A stretch of DNA of 47,475 nt from Flavobacteriaceae bacterium. Lineage in GTDB: Bacteria > Bacteroidota > Bacteroidia > Flavobacteriales > Flavobacteriaceae. Each line of letters starts with the position of its first letter. The first letter of the stretch is position 1. The stretch is taken from assembly GCA_002702895.1 (NCBI GenBank), contig PACX01000014.1, forward strand, positions 40,589 to 88,063, read 5' to 3'. The notes beneath the pieces were generated by a model. The model saw only the letters and a program-made list of their open reading frames with translations, was not told where the DNA came from and did no database searches. Shown here one piece after another: positions 40,434 through 47,475 of the stretch. The position numbers and the translations under genes were made by a program.

Positions 40434-40616
40434 TTAAGAACTTATAACTAAGAAGGTATCATAAACAACATAAATTGTCAACAAAACAATTATTAAGGTT
40501 ATTGAAAAATCAAACCATTTTGGTATCACTATCTTTTTAGTGTCAACCAAATATGTCCTAAGAAATTGCCATCCAATGATAATAAAAACAAATAAAGCTA
40601 ATAAGTATATATCCAT
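40434..40616 (-). CDS. Small two-helix membrane protein
   Basis: 60 aa with two hydrophobic helices (about 3-20 and 38-56) joined by a basic loop (RTYLVDTKKIVIPKW), giving an N-out/C-out or both-in hairpin. ATG at 40616, 17 bases after the stop of the secreted two-repeat protein; the 24-codon ORF begins 3 bases after its own stop. It is the first of the small-ORF run. Function and family unknown to me. Confidence 0.6.
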   Translation of the reverse strand: MDIYLLALFVFIIIGWQFLRTYLVDTKKIVIPKWFDFSITLIIVLLTIYVVYDTFLVISS

Positions 40617-40633
40617 AGTCTAAAATTATAATG

Positions 40634-41347
40634 TTAATTTTTTCTTTTAATCCAAATTTCATGCAATGGATCCCCTTTGCTACTAAAACCTTTGTGGCCC
40701 CATTCGTTGTTGGTTAATTCATATTTAAAGTTTAAACTTAAACCTGCTTTAGAATCATCTCTAGAAAAGAACTCTATTTTCTCAACATATTCACCATTAA
40801 TTGTTGTATAAGTTCCTCCTCCTGTTCCCATAAATTGTTTAGTTTCTGTATTGTAAGCAATCCATTGAAATCTAGTTCCAGATAAAATTTTCATAGTTTT
40901 TCTTGGTCTGTCAGTATTTCTTAATTGTCTTTTTCCATCTCTTACTCTTCCTGCCATTAACCAAGGCCCCTCAAGTTTTCCAGGTTTACCACTATCTATT
41001 CTTTTAAATTTCATATCACTACCAACTATGGCCATGGTAGAGTCACTAATTTCAACCTTAAAAGTTACTTCTGATCCAACACGATCCGAATTATTAGTAT
41101 CAAATTCCACTTTTTCAGTCATGGTGTCGCCTGTTAATTTCCAGGTTCCACCATTGGAATAAATGAATTTTCCAGTTTTTGCTTCATATGTACTTATTAC
41201 TTGGAATCCATCTGAAAATATTACAACACTTTTTAGCTTAACTCCATCATCAGATTCAAAAAGCCTTTCCCATGCTCCAACAAAACTTTGCGCACTAATA
41301 TTTACTACAAATAAATTACAAATAATTAAAACAAATATTTTTTTCAT
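40634..41347 (-). CDS. Secreted protein with two related lipocalin-like (DUF4488-like) repeats
   Basis: 237 aa with a signal peptide (MKKIFVLIICNLFVVNISAQ). Two similar halves follow: residues about 21-115 contain SFVGAWERLF, TGKFIYSNGGTWKLTGDTMTEKVEF and EVTFKVEISDSTM; residues about 120-237 contain LEGPWLMAGRV, TKQFMGTGGGTYTTINGEYVEKIEF and LNFKYELTNNEWGHKG. Each shows the order GxW, (G)GxxT/W, (T)EKxEF, FKxE, as in small beta-barrel DUF4488/lipocalin-like proteins. ATGA overlap with waaA upstream implies coupling. It probably acts in the periplasm or outside; ligand unknown. Confidence 0.72.
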   Translation of the reverse strand: MKKIFVLIICNLFVVNISAQSFVGAWERLFESDDGVKLKSVVIFSDGFQVISTYEAKTGKFIYSNGGTWKLTGDTMTEKVEFDTNNSDRVGSEVTFKVEISDSTMAIVGSDMKFKRIDSGKPGKLEGPWLMAGRVRDGKRQLRNTDRPRKTMKILSGTRFQWIAYNTETKQFMGTGGGTYTTINGEYVEKIEFFSRDDSKAGLSLNFKYELTNNEWGHKGFSSKGDPLHEIWIKRKN

Positions 41348-42585
41348 TTTTTTTCTTTTAAATAGTTTATTACTTTTTTATAAGTTCCAAGATTAGTATT
41401 TATATAATCATAATTAATATTCCCCATTTGATCTCTTTTTTCTTTTGAATTTAAAAGTTCATTCAACTCATTAGTAAAAGATGTTATATTATTAATACTA
41501 ATCATTCCTTTTAAATCAATTAGCTCTTTAGCTTCTGGAAATTTTTCAAAATTATTTCCAATTATTACAGGAATTTTAAACACTGCTGGTTCCAATGTAT
41601 TATGAAGGCCAGTATTTCCCATTCCTCCCCCTACATAAGCAATATTAGCATAGCTATAAACCTTTGTTAATAATCCTATGGAATCAATAATTATAACTTC
41701 AGGATTTATTGCATTAGATTTAGCTAATTCTGACATTAAGATAGTATTTTTTGTGATTAATTTTTTTAGTTTATTAATTCTATTAGAATTAATTTGATGG
41801 GGAGCTATTATAAAACAAACATCATTTTTCTCATATGAATTAATAAATTTTATGATTAAGCTTTCATCTTTTTCCCAAGTACTACCACCCACAAAACACT
41901 TTTTATCACCCTTAAAATCATTTAAGTATTTAATTTCATTATTTTGACTTGGAAGATCTATTACTCTATCATATCTAGAGTCACCCATAACAGTACAATT
42001 AGTAAAATTTTGTTTAAGTAATATATTTTTTGAAGATTCATTCTGGACAAAGAAATGATGAAATGCTTTTAAATTATTTTTCATCCATAGTCCGTAAAAA
42101 TTAAAAAACCAATGATCTTCTCTAAAAATTCCTGCAATTAGATATGTTGGTATATTTCTATTTTTTAGGGATTTTAAAAAATTGGGCCAAAACTCATATT
42201 TTACAAAAAAGACCATTTTGGGTTTTAATAAATCAAGAAATTTATTGGCATTTTTTGCAGTATCGATGGGTAAATAAATCGTTAGATTACTTATTGGATT
42301 CGATTTTTGTACGTTATATCCAGATGATGAGAAAAAAGAGATAACAATTTTATGATCATTATAAAGAGATTTAATCTTATTAAAAACTGGGAAACCTTGT
42401 TCATATTCACCTAAAGAAGCAACATGAATCCAGATATATTTTTGATCATTTGAAATATTTAATTCTAAATCTTTAAAAACATCTTTTCTTTCAGTTATAA
42501 ATTTTAAAATAGAACTATTAAAGTATTTTAAAAAATGTAGAAAAATTTTAATTATGTGAATAAAGAAGTTATAAATTATGCCCAT
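41344..42585 (-). CDS. waaA: 3-deoxy-D-manno-octulosonic acid (Kdo) transferase
   Basis: 413-aa GT30 enzyme (WaaA/KdtA) that adds Kdo to lipid A precursor at the inner membrane. N-terminal hydrophobic/amphipathic anchor (MGIIYNFFIHIIKIFLHFL), then WIHVASLGEYEQG, KPKMVFFVKYEFWPNFL, CFVGGSTWEKDE, IIAPHQINSNRI and VGGGMGNTGLHNTLEPAVF, the last being the characteristic nucleotide-sugar-binding segment. Length matches the family. Its end overlaps the start of the secreted two-repeat protein by ATGA. It is divergent from the DegT-type aminotransferase. Confidence 0.94.
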   Translation of the reverse strand: MGIIYNFFIHIIKIFLHFLKYFNSSILKFITERKDVFKDLELNISNDQKYIWIHVASLGEYEQGFPVFNKIKSLYNDHKIVISFFSSSGYNVQKSNPISNLTIYLPIDTAKNANKFLDLLKPKMVFFVKYEFWPNFLKSLKNRNIPTYLIAGIFREDHWFFNFYGLWMKNNLKAFHHFFVQNESSKNILLKQNFTNCTVMGDSRYDRVIDLPSQNNEIKYLNDFKGDKKCFVGGSTWEKDESLIIKFINSYEKNDVCFIIAPHQINSNRINKLKKLITKNTILMSELAKSNAINPEVIIIDSIGLLTKVYSYANIAYVGGGMGNTGLHNTLEPAVFKIPVIIGNNFEKFPEAKELIDLKGMISINNITSFTNELNELLNSKEKRDQMGNINYDYINTNLGTYKKVINYLKEKK

Positions 42586-42673
42586 TATATATATAATAAT
42601 ACTAAAGTAGTATTTTGTAAATATATTTAATATTAAAGCTTCACATTTTATTATTTTTACACAAAACTATTTT

Positions 42674-43825
42674 ATGAAGAAAATACAAATGGTTGATTTA
42701 CAAAGTCAGTATAAACATTTAAAAGATAAAATAGACAACTCTGTAATAAATGTGATTGAAGATGCTACATTTATAAATGGACCATCTGTAAGAAGCTTTC
42801 AAAATAATTTAGAGAATTATTTGAACATAAAACATGTTATTCCTTGTGCAAATGGAACCGATGCCCTTCAAATAGCTATGATGGGATTAAATCTTAAGCC
42901 TGGAGATGAGGTTATCACCGCTGACTTTACTTTTGCCGCAACAGTCGAGGTAATAGCATTATTAAACTTAACACCCGTTTTGGTTGATGTTGATTTAAAA
43001 ACTTTTAATATTGATTGTGATAAGATTAGAAAAGCAATTACACCAAAAACAAAAGCAATAGTTCCTGTTCATTTGTTTGGGCAATCAGCTAATATGGATG
43101 AAATAATAAAAATTGCTCAGGATTATAATCTTTTTATTATTGAGGATAATGCACAAGCAATAGGAGCTAAATATCAACTTAGTTCTGGAAAAAAAGTAAA
43201 AACTGGTACAATAGGAGATATAGGAACAACTTCTTTTTTTCCATCTAAAAATCTTGGTTGTTATGGAGATGGAGGAGCATTATTTACTAATAATGATGAT
43301 TTAGCTCATAAAATTAGAGGAATTGTAAATCATGGAATGTATAAAAGATACCATCATGACGTAGTTGGTGTGAATTCTAGACTAGATTCTATTCAAGCGG
43401 CCATACTTGATGTTAAGTTACCACACTTAGATTCTTATAATAAATCTCGTCAAAATGCTGCTATAAAATATTCTGAATCTTTAAGTACAGTAAAGGATAT
43501 TATTATACCAAAAATTGGGAATGATTGTACTCAAATTTGTAATAATTGTGATTGTCACGTATTTCATCAATATACCATACGAATTTTAAATAAAAAGAGA
43601 GATGGCCTTGCAAAATATTTGTCTGATTTAAATATTCCTTTTGGCATTTATTATCCAATTCCTCTTCACAGGCAAAAAGCTTATTTAGATTCCAGATATA
43701 ATGAAGAAGATTTTTCTAATACAAATTTATTATGTGAACAAGTTATTTCACTTCCTATGCATTCTGAACTAGAGCTTGATCAAATTAATTTTATTTGTGA
43801 TAAAATAAAATTTTTTTTAAAATAA
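42674..43825 (+). CDS. DegT/DnrJ/EryC1/StrS-family PLP aminotransferase
   Basis: 383 aa sugar aminotransferase fold. PLP-lysine is K192 in SFFPSKNLGCYGDGG, with the earlier IIEDNAQAIGA and CANGTDALQIA motifs as usual. It transfers an amino group to a keto-sugar nucleotide, typically for LPS or surface polysaccharide; similar proteins are called UDP-2-acetamido-3-oxo-glucuronate aminotransferase (WbpE type). An unusual CX3CX2CXC segment (C285, C289, C292, C294) sits before CHVFHQYTIR. It is divergent from waaA and overlaps fabD's 3' end by 9 bases. Confidence 0.88.
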   Translation: MKKIQMVDLQSQYKHLKDKIDNSVINVIEDATFINGPSVRSFQNNLENYLNIKHVIPCANGTDALQIAMMGLNLKPGDEVITADFTFAATVEVIALLNLTPVLVDVDLKTFNIDCDKIRKAITPKTKAIVPVHLFGQSANMDEIIKIAQDYNLFIIEDNAQAIGAKYQLSSGKKVKTGTIGDIGTTSFFPSKNLGCYGDGGALFTNNDDLAHKIRGIVNHGMYKRYHHDVVGVNSRLDSIQAAILDVKLPHLDSYNKSRQNAAIKYSESLSTVKDIIIPKIGNDCTQICNNCDCHVFHQYTIRILNKKRDGLAKYLSDLNIPFGIYYPIPLHRQKAYLDSRYNEEDFSNTNLLCEQVISLPMHSELELDQINFICDKIKFFLK

Positions 43826-44698
43826 AGGGTAACTAACAGAGACTTCTCTATTTATTTTTTTAATTAAACCTTGAAGAACTTTCCCAGGTCCAATTTCGAT
43901 AAATTCTGTAGTACCATCATTAATCATTTGATTTATGCTTTGAGTCCACCTAACTGGAGAAGTTAATTGTAATACTAAATTTTCTTTTATAGAATCAATA
44001 GAAGTTTCTGCTATTCCATTAACATTTTGATATATAGGACAAATGGGTTTATTGAATTTAGCTGTATTTATTACAAGAGACAACTCTTCTTTAGCTTCGT
44101 TCATTAGTTGAGAGTGAAATGCACCCCCAACTGGAAGGATTAATGCTCTTCTAGCTCCTTTTTCTGTAAGTGCTTTGCAAGCCTTTTCAACAGCATCAAA
44201 TTCTCCTGAAATCACAACTTGACCTGGACAGTTATAATTTGCTGGAACAACATTACCATTAATATTTTGGCATACATTTTCAATTATACTATTTTCCAGT
44301 CCAATAATTGCTGCCATTGACCCTTTTGTATTTTCACATGCTTTTTGCATTGCCCTTGCCCTTATAGAAACAAGCTTTAAACCATCTTCAAAACTTAAAA
44401 CACCAGCTGCAACAAGAGCAGAAAATTCACCAAGAGAATGACCAGCAACCATGTCTGGATTAAAAGATTTTTCCAATACTTTTAATATTGCCATTGAATG
44501 AATAAAAATTGCGGGTTGAGTTACTTTAGTTTCAGTTAAATCATCATTTGATCCATGAAACATTATTTTAGAAATATCAAAACCTAAAATATCTTCAGCA
44601 TTTTGAAACATGGTTTTTAAATAAGAATACTTTTGGTAAAGGTCATGACACATTCCAGTAAATTGTGAGCCCTGACCAGGAAAAACATATGATTTCAT
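43817..44698 (-). CDS. fabD: Malonyl-CoA:ACP transacylase
   Basis: 293 aa. GQGSQ near the start (9-12), nucleophile S88 in GHSLGE and H195 in GGAFHSQLM are the catalytic signature of FabD, which loads malonate from CoA onto acyl carrier protein for fatty acid synthesis. The C-terminal EIGPGKVLQGLIKK is also standard. It begins 3 bases after the DHFR fusion gene ends, and the two share a transcript. High-confidence assignment. Confidence 0.96.
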   Translation of the reverse strand: MKSYVFPGQGSQFTGMCHDLYQKYSYLKTMFQNAEDILGFDISKIMFHGSNDDLTETKVTQPAIFIHSMAILKVLEKSFNPDMVAGHSLGEFSALVAAGVLSFEDGLKLVSIRARAMQKACENTKGSMAAIIGLENSIIENVCQNINGNVVPANYNCPGQVVISGEFDAVEKACKALTEKGARRALILPVGGAFHSQLMNEAKEELSLVINTAKFNKPICPIYQNVNGIAETSIDSIKENLVLQLTSPVRWTQSINQMINDGTTEFIEIGPGKVLQGLIKKINREVSVSYPLF

Positions 44699-44701
44699 TG
44701 G

Positions 44702-45601
44702 TTATTTTTTATTATACCTTATAAAAGTAAAGTCAAATTTATGTTTATCATCTTCAAATCTTTCATCTCTACTGGCTTCTTCCCATAATTTATAATCAAT
44801 TTCAGGAAAATACGTATCTCCATCAGAATCAGTATGAACCCTTGTTAATTCAATTCTATTTGCTAATGACATACTTTGATTATATATTTCACCACCACCT
44901 ATTATAAATGGTTGCTTGTCATTACTAGCTTTTTCTAATGCTTCATAAATTGAATTTGCTACAATTACATCTGTTGCTTTATAATCTAATTTTCGTGTAA
45001 TAACTATATTGGTTCTATTAGGCAATGCTTTGGGCATTGATTCAAAAGTTTTTCTTCCCATAATAACACAATGTCCCTTAGTTAGTTCCTTAAAGTGTTT
45101 CAAATCATCAGGAAGATGCCAAATTAATTTATTATCATTACCGATGACATTATTCTCTGATGCAGCTGCAATTAATGTAATGCAATTACTAGAATTTTTT
45201 TCATTAAATAATTGTGACTCAGCCTTGATTCTTGCCTCCTTTTCAAATTCTGTTTTTATTTTAGCAATTTTTAACTCTTGTTTTGCAACTAGCTTTTTTA
45301 TTTGTTCTTTTTCCCAATTTCCCCCCATAAATCTATTTGTAATAAAAACATTATAAGAGTGGACCAAAAACAAAAAAATCCAAATAGTACTTGCAATAAA
45401 TGACCAAGGATAATTAAAAAAAATAACTTCTTCTTTAAACCCAAATAATAAATTAATAGTAAGAAAAGATATAATTCCAAAAAACATTAATGAAAGATGA
45501 AAAAACAATCTTTTCTTTTGTTTTACTCTTCTTTGAGCTGTTTTAATTAGATTGATTTGATCTTCGTTAATTTTGTCGCTACTTTTACTTTTAAACAACA
45601 T
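44702..45601 (-). CDS. folA: Dihydrofolate reductase fused to an N-terminal two-helix membrane domain
   Basis: 299 aa. Residues about 15-95 are a 2TM domain: AQRRVKQKKRLFFHLSLMF leads into the first helix (about 33-52), the second is about 66-84, and a GGNWEKEQIKK end is typical. A charged coiled-coil-like stretch (about 96-132) links it to a complete DHFR domain from residue 140: ITLIAAASENNVIGNDNKLIW, W161, catalytic D166 (E. coli D27), VIMGRKTFESMP, NIVITRK and PFIIGGGEIYNQ. DHFR regenerates tetrahydrofolate from dihydrofolate and is normally soluble and about 160-180 aa. Here it would be held at the inner membrane. The frame is uninterrupted, with no sign of frameshift. Confidence 0.9.
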   Translation of the reverse strand: MLFKSKSSDKINEDQINLIKTAQRRVKQKKRLFFHLSLMFFGIISFLTINLLFGFKEEVIFFNYPWSFIASTIWIFLFLVHSYNVFITNRFMGGNWEKEQIKKLVAKQELKIAKIKTEFEKEARIKAESQLFNEKNSSNCITLIAAASENNVIGNDNKLIWHLPDDLKHFKELTKGHCVIMGRKTFESMPKALPNRTNIVITRKLDYKATDVIVANSIYEALEKASNDKQPFIIGGGEIYNQSMSLANRIELTRVHTDSDGDTYFPEIDYKLWEEASRDERFEDDKHKFDFTFIRYNKK

Positions 45602-45668
45602 GTAGAGTTAATATTAAATGGTAAAAGTAAGATTTTAAAATAAATTATTTGTTTCACAATTTTTTAGT

Positions 45669-46703
45669 ATGAAATTTCCAATTTCTAAGAAATATATATA
45701 TTTTGATTCTGCTAGATCAGGGGGGATGTACCAAGAACTTTTATATTGGAGGAAAAAACATGATAATTTGTTTTTAAATAAAGGAAGTCAATTTAGGTTC
45801 AATTATGATGATTTTATTGAAGATGTTAGAAATGGAGTCACAGACTTTTTTAATTCACAAAATAATTTTGTTTTTTTAACCAATAGTTTTTCAGTTGGCT
45901 TTAATTCACTCTTAAGTATTCTAAATCCAAATCTAAAATTTTTATTAATAAAGGATGATTATCCATCAATCATAGATAAAGTTAGAATTAATCGATTTAA
46001 ACATGATTTTGTAGAAAATACATTTGACTTAGAAGAAAAAATAATAAAAAAAATAGAAATTTTTAAACCTCAAGTTTTAGCGATCTCTATTGTTCAGTAT
46101 TTGAATGGTGTTTATCTAAATTTAGATTTTTTCAATAAAATTAAAAGTAAATATCCAGAACTTTTGATCATTGCTGATGGAACCCAGTTTTGCGGAACAA
46201 AATCATTTGATTTTAATTCCTCAGCCATAGATATATTAATTTCCAGTGGATATAAATGGCTTTACAGTGGATATGGAAATGGATTTTTATTAATTAAAAA
46301 GAATTTTATTAGAAATTTTTTAAAAAATAGTGATATAAAAAATTTAGAAAAATTTCTTAGTGGGACTTTTGAGCCTGGAAATTTAGACACACTTAGTTTT
46401 GGCAGTTTATTATTTTCTATTAATATGATATCTAAATATGGGATTGATAAAATTGAAAAGAAAGTAAATTCTTTGTCAAATTATGCATATAAAAAGTTTA
46501 ATGTCTATAATTTATTAGATTATCAAACAATAAATAGACAAAGGCATTCCAATATTTTTAATATTAAAGGAAATAAATTATTGTATAAAAAATTGATAAA
46601 AAACCAAATAATTTGCTCTATTAGAGGGTCTGGTATAAGAGTTAGCTTTAATTTTTATAATAAAAAAAAGGAAATAGATTATTTATTAAAATTTTTTAAA
46701 TAA
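45669..46703 (+). CDS. Class V-fold PLP-dependent aminotransferase
   Basis: 344-aa fold-type I PLP enzyme of the aminotransferase class V group. IIADGTQFCG carries D170 and Q173 that contact the cofactor, and PLP-lysine K196 lies in ISSGYKWLYSGYGNG. TFEPGNLDTLSFGS and the terminal SIRGSGIRVSFNFYN follow the family plan. Class V members include cysteine desulfurases, but there is no active-site Cys loop of that type, so a transaminase or lyase of unknown substrate is more likely. It is divergent from the DHFR fusion gene with 67 bases between. Confidence 0.82.
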   Translation: MKFPISKKYIYFDSARSGGMYQELLYWRKKHDNLFLNKGSQFRFNYDDFIEDVRNGVTDFFNSQNNFVFLTNSFSVGFNSLLSILNPNLKFLLIKDDYPSIIDKVRINRFKHDFVENTFDLEEKIIKKIEIFKPQVLAISIVQYLNGVYLNLDFFNKIKSKYPELLIIADGTQFCGTKSFDFNSSAIDILISSGYKWLYSGYGNGFLLIKKNFIRNFLKNSDIKNLEKFLSGTFEPGNLDTLSFGSLLFSINMISKYGIDKIEKKVNSLSNYAYKKFNVYNLLDYQTINRQRHSNIFNIKGNKLLYKKLIKNQIICSIRGSGIRVSFNFYNKKKEIDYLLKFFK

Positions 46704-46707
46704 TTTA

Positions 46708-47418
46708 TTATTCAATTACAACAAAAGTAGAAACTCCAGAATCAGATGATGCTCCATGATTATCTTTTGTAATTACTTTCCAATAATACGTACCTGTATC
46801 ATTAATAGAAACAGTTTTTTTGGTAGCTGTGTAATTAGAAACATTTACGGTAGAAGCATCTTTTTTATCTAGATAAATATCAAATGTGTGAGAATCTCCA
46901 GAATCTATATCAATAAAAGACCATGATAATTGAACTGTGCCTAGATTAACAGTTTCTCCAGGTTTAGGTGCAATTATTTCAGCAGGGAAAGGAGCATGAT
47001 TTTTCTGTGGAGTTCCAGACAGATAAAATTTCCACGTTGCACTCGTTGCTGTAGCTGTACCTGTGTTAGTGGAGATAACATACCATGAATATGGAAATCC
47101 TTTTGTTAAAGTTATTTCAACATTTGTAGAAGTAGTTGTCTGAGAAATACTAGCTTGATTTAATAAATTTTTGACAACAATTGTATAAGAAGTTGTATCA
47201 TCAGATTTATTCCATTCAAATTTAACAGCATCTACCTCCAAACATTCAGAATTATTTGCAGGTTTAGAAAGTGTAGCTGGTTTTGGCGCAACTGGACCAG
47301 ATGGATTTCCTCCACCATTTCCATCTCCACCATTATTACCATCATCTCCACCACTTCCTCCACAGGATATTAACAGAGGAAAAAAGACACAAAGCGATAT
47401 GATTAATATCTTTTTCAT
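46708..47418 (-). CDS. Lipoprotein with Gly/Asp-rich linker and two Fn3-like domains
   Basis: 236 aa. The signal ends at a lipobox, C19 (LLISC), followed by a Gly/Asp/Asn-rich linker (20-45) that resembles a surface-export tether of Bacteroidota lipoproteins. Two beta-sandwich domains follow, about 50-130 (TLSKPANNSECLEVDAVKFEW through YSWYVISTN) and about 145-235 (APKPGETVNLGTVQLSW through YYWKVITKDNHG), each with the W/Y pattern of fibronectin type III-like repeats. Its ATG overlaps the stop of an upstream gene whose tail looks T9SS-secreted, so both may act on the cell surface, perhaps in polymer binding. Confidence 0.78.
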   Translation of the reverse strand: MKKILIISLCVFFPLLISCGGSGGDDGNNGGDGNGGGNPSGPVAPKPATLSKPANNSECLEVDAVKFEWNKSDDTTSYTIVVKNLLNQASISQTTTSTNVEITLTKGFPYSWYVISTNTGTATATSATWKFYLSGTPQKNHAPFPAEIIAPKPGETVNLGTVQLSWSFIDIDSGDSHTFDIYLDKKDASTVNVSNYTATKKTVSINDTGTYYWKVITKDNHGASSDSGVSTFVVIE

Positions 47419-47475
47419 TCTCTAATTACTTTAATTGATTTTTTAATTGTTTCTGAGTCTACTTTTAAAATATAA
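47415..47475 (-). CDS. 3' fragment of a gene ending in a T9SS type A-like sorting tail
   Basis: The minus strand is open from the window edge to a TGA at 47417-47415 and encodes YILKVDSETIKKSIKVIRE. This matches the end pattern of type IX secretion (type A) sorting domains, which finish with a Tyr-x-hydrophobic-Lys-Val strand and a basic KVI(K/R)E-like terminus. The stop overlaps the ATG of the lipoprotein gene by ATGA. The protein body lies outside the window, so its function is unknown. Confidence 0.65.
   Translation of the reverse strand, partial: YILKVDSETIKKSIKVIRE

Noticed and set aside
39941-40616. Small ORFs as pieces of one frameshifted gene
   Set aside because: Each piece has its own ATG-Lys-Lys-type or ATG start, stop and helix, and the pieces do not join into one sensible product in any frame.
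45009-45356. 115-codon plus-strand ORF opposite the DHFR fusion
   Set aside because: Covers the DHFR and linker coding region in antisense; its composition follows from the complementary strand and it has no initiation context.

Overview
The window is AT-rich, densely coded bacterial DNA that reads as a chromosome segment of a marine-type Flavobacteriia member (Bacteroidota). The evidence is lineage-typical families (DUF4271, DUF4296, TonB-like Cys-pair lipoprotein, DUF1080, 2TM domain, a C-terminal type IX secretion tail), a mevalonate route next to a GGGP-type prenyltransferase, starts without Shine-Dalgarno sequences (several TTG/GTG), and -7 boxes of the Bacteroidota form TAnnTTTG. The genus cannot be named from the sequence. 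I see no insertion sequence, integrase, prophage, CRISPR array or rRNA. No stretch over 300 bases lacks a plausible gene once very short ORFs are counted.

Layout. 1-5869 (+): a sugar/amino-sugar block with a truncated sodium:solute symporter, a NagB-PIG-L fusion, CutC, a POT transporter and a secreted thioredoxin-like protein. 5881-7262 (-): hemD and a DUF4271 membrane protein. 7372-9824 (+): polyprenyl-phosphate mannosyltransferase-like enzyme, dihydroorotase and a DUF4296 lipoprotein. 9817-10818 (-): NAD-dependent epimerase. 10892-12187 (+): tyrS. 12167-13135 (-): LuxE-like acyl transferase. 13258-16021 (+): a two-component pair, trmB and an alkyltransferase-like protein. 16065-18499 (+): an Fe-S/redox block (Mrp, Nfu, ferredoxin-NADP reductase-like). 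18496-22122 (+): mevalonate decarboxylase, GHMP (mevalonate) kinase, UbiA-type prenyltransferase and a pseudouridine synthase relative with altered catalytic motifs.

22119-27738: a probable periplasmic sugar-oxidation locus with ThuA (-), Tat-exported Gfo/Idh, DUF1080 lipoprotein, GMC oxidoreductase and its small subunit (+). Together they suggest oxidation of a sugar or glycoside (possibly at C3) and cleavage or turnover of the keto product. A clean bidirectional terminator and tRNA-Phe follow. 27953-35573 (+): an envelope block with coaX, outer-membrane protein, TPR protein, lptC, a small membrane protein, CNNM/CBS protein and PpiD-like foldase. 35580-38297: DUF456 (-), TonB-like lipoprotein, ruvC and hemW. 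38287-39684 (-): M20 dipeptidase; then tRNA-Leu(UAG) with a terminator.

39941-42585 (-) is the least ordinary part: waaA (Kdo transferase) is translationally coupled to a secreted two-repeat protein, followed by five tightly packed very small ORFs, mostly hydrophobic, three of them only 54, 24 and 15 codons long. 42674-46703 holds a DegT-type sugar aminotransferase with a CX3CX2CXC insertion, fabD, a DHFR fused to an N-terminal two-helix membrane domain, and a class V aminotransferase. The window ends with an Asp/Gly-linker lipoprotein whose start overlaps the stop of a truncated gene ending in a T9SS-like tail.
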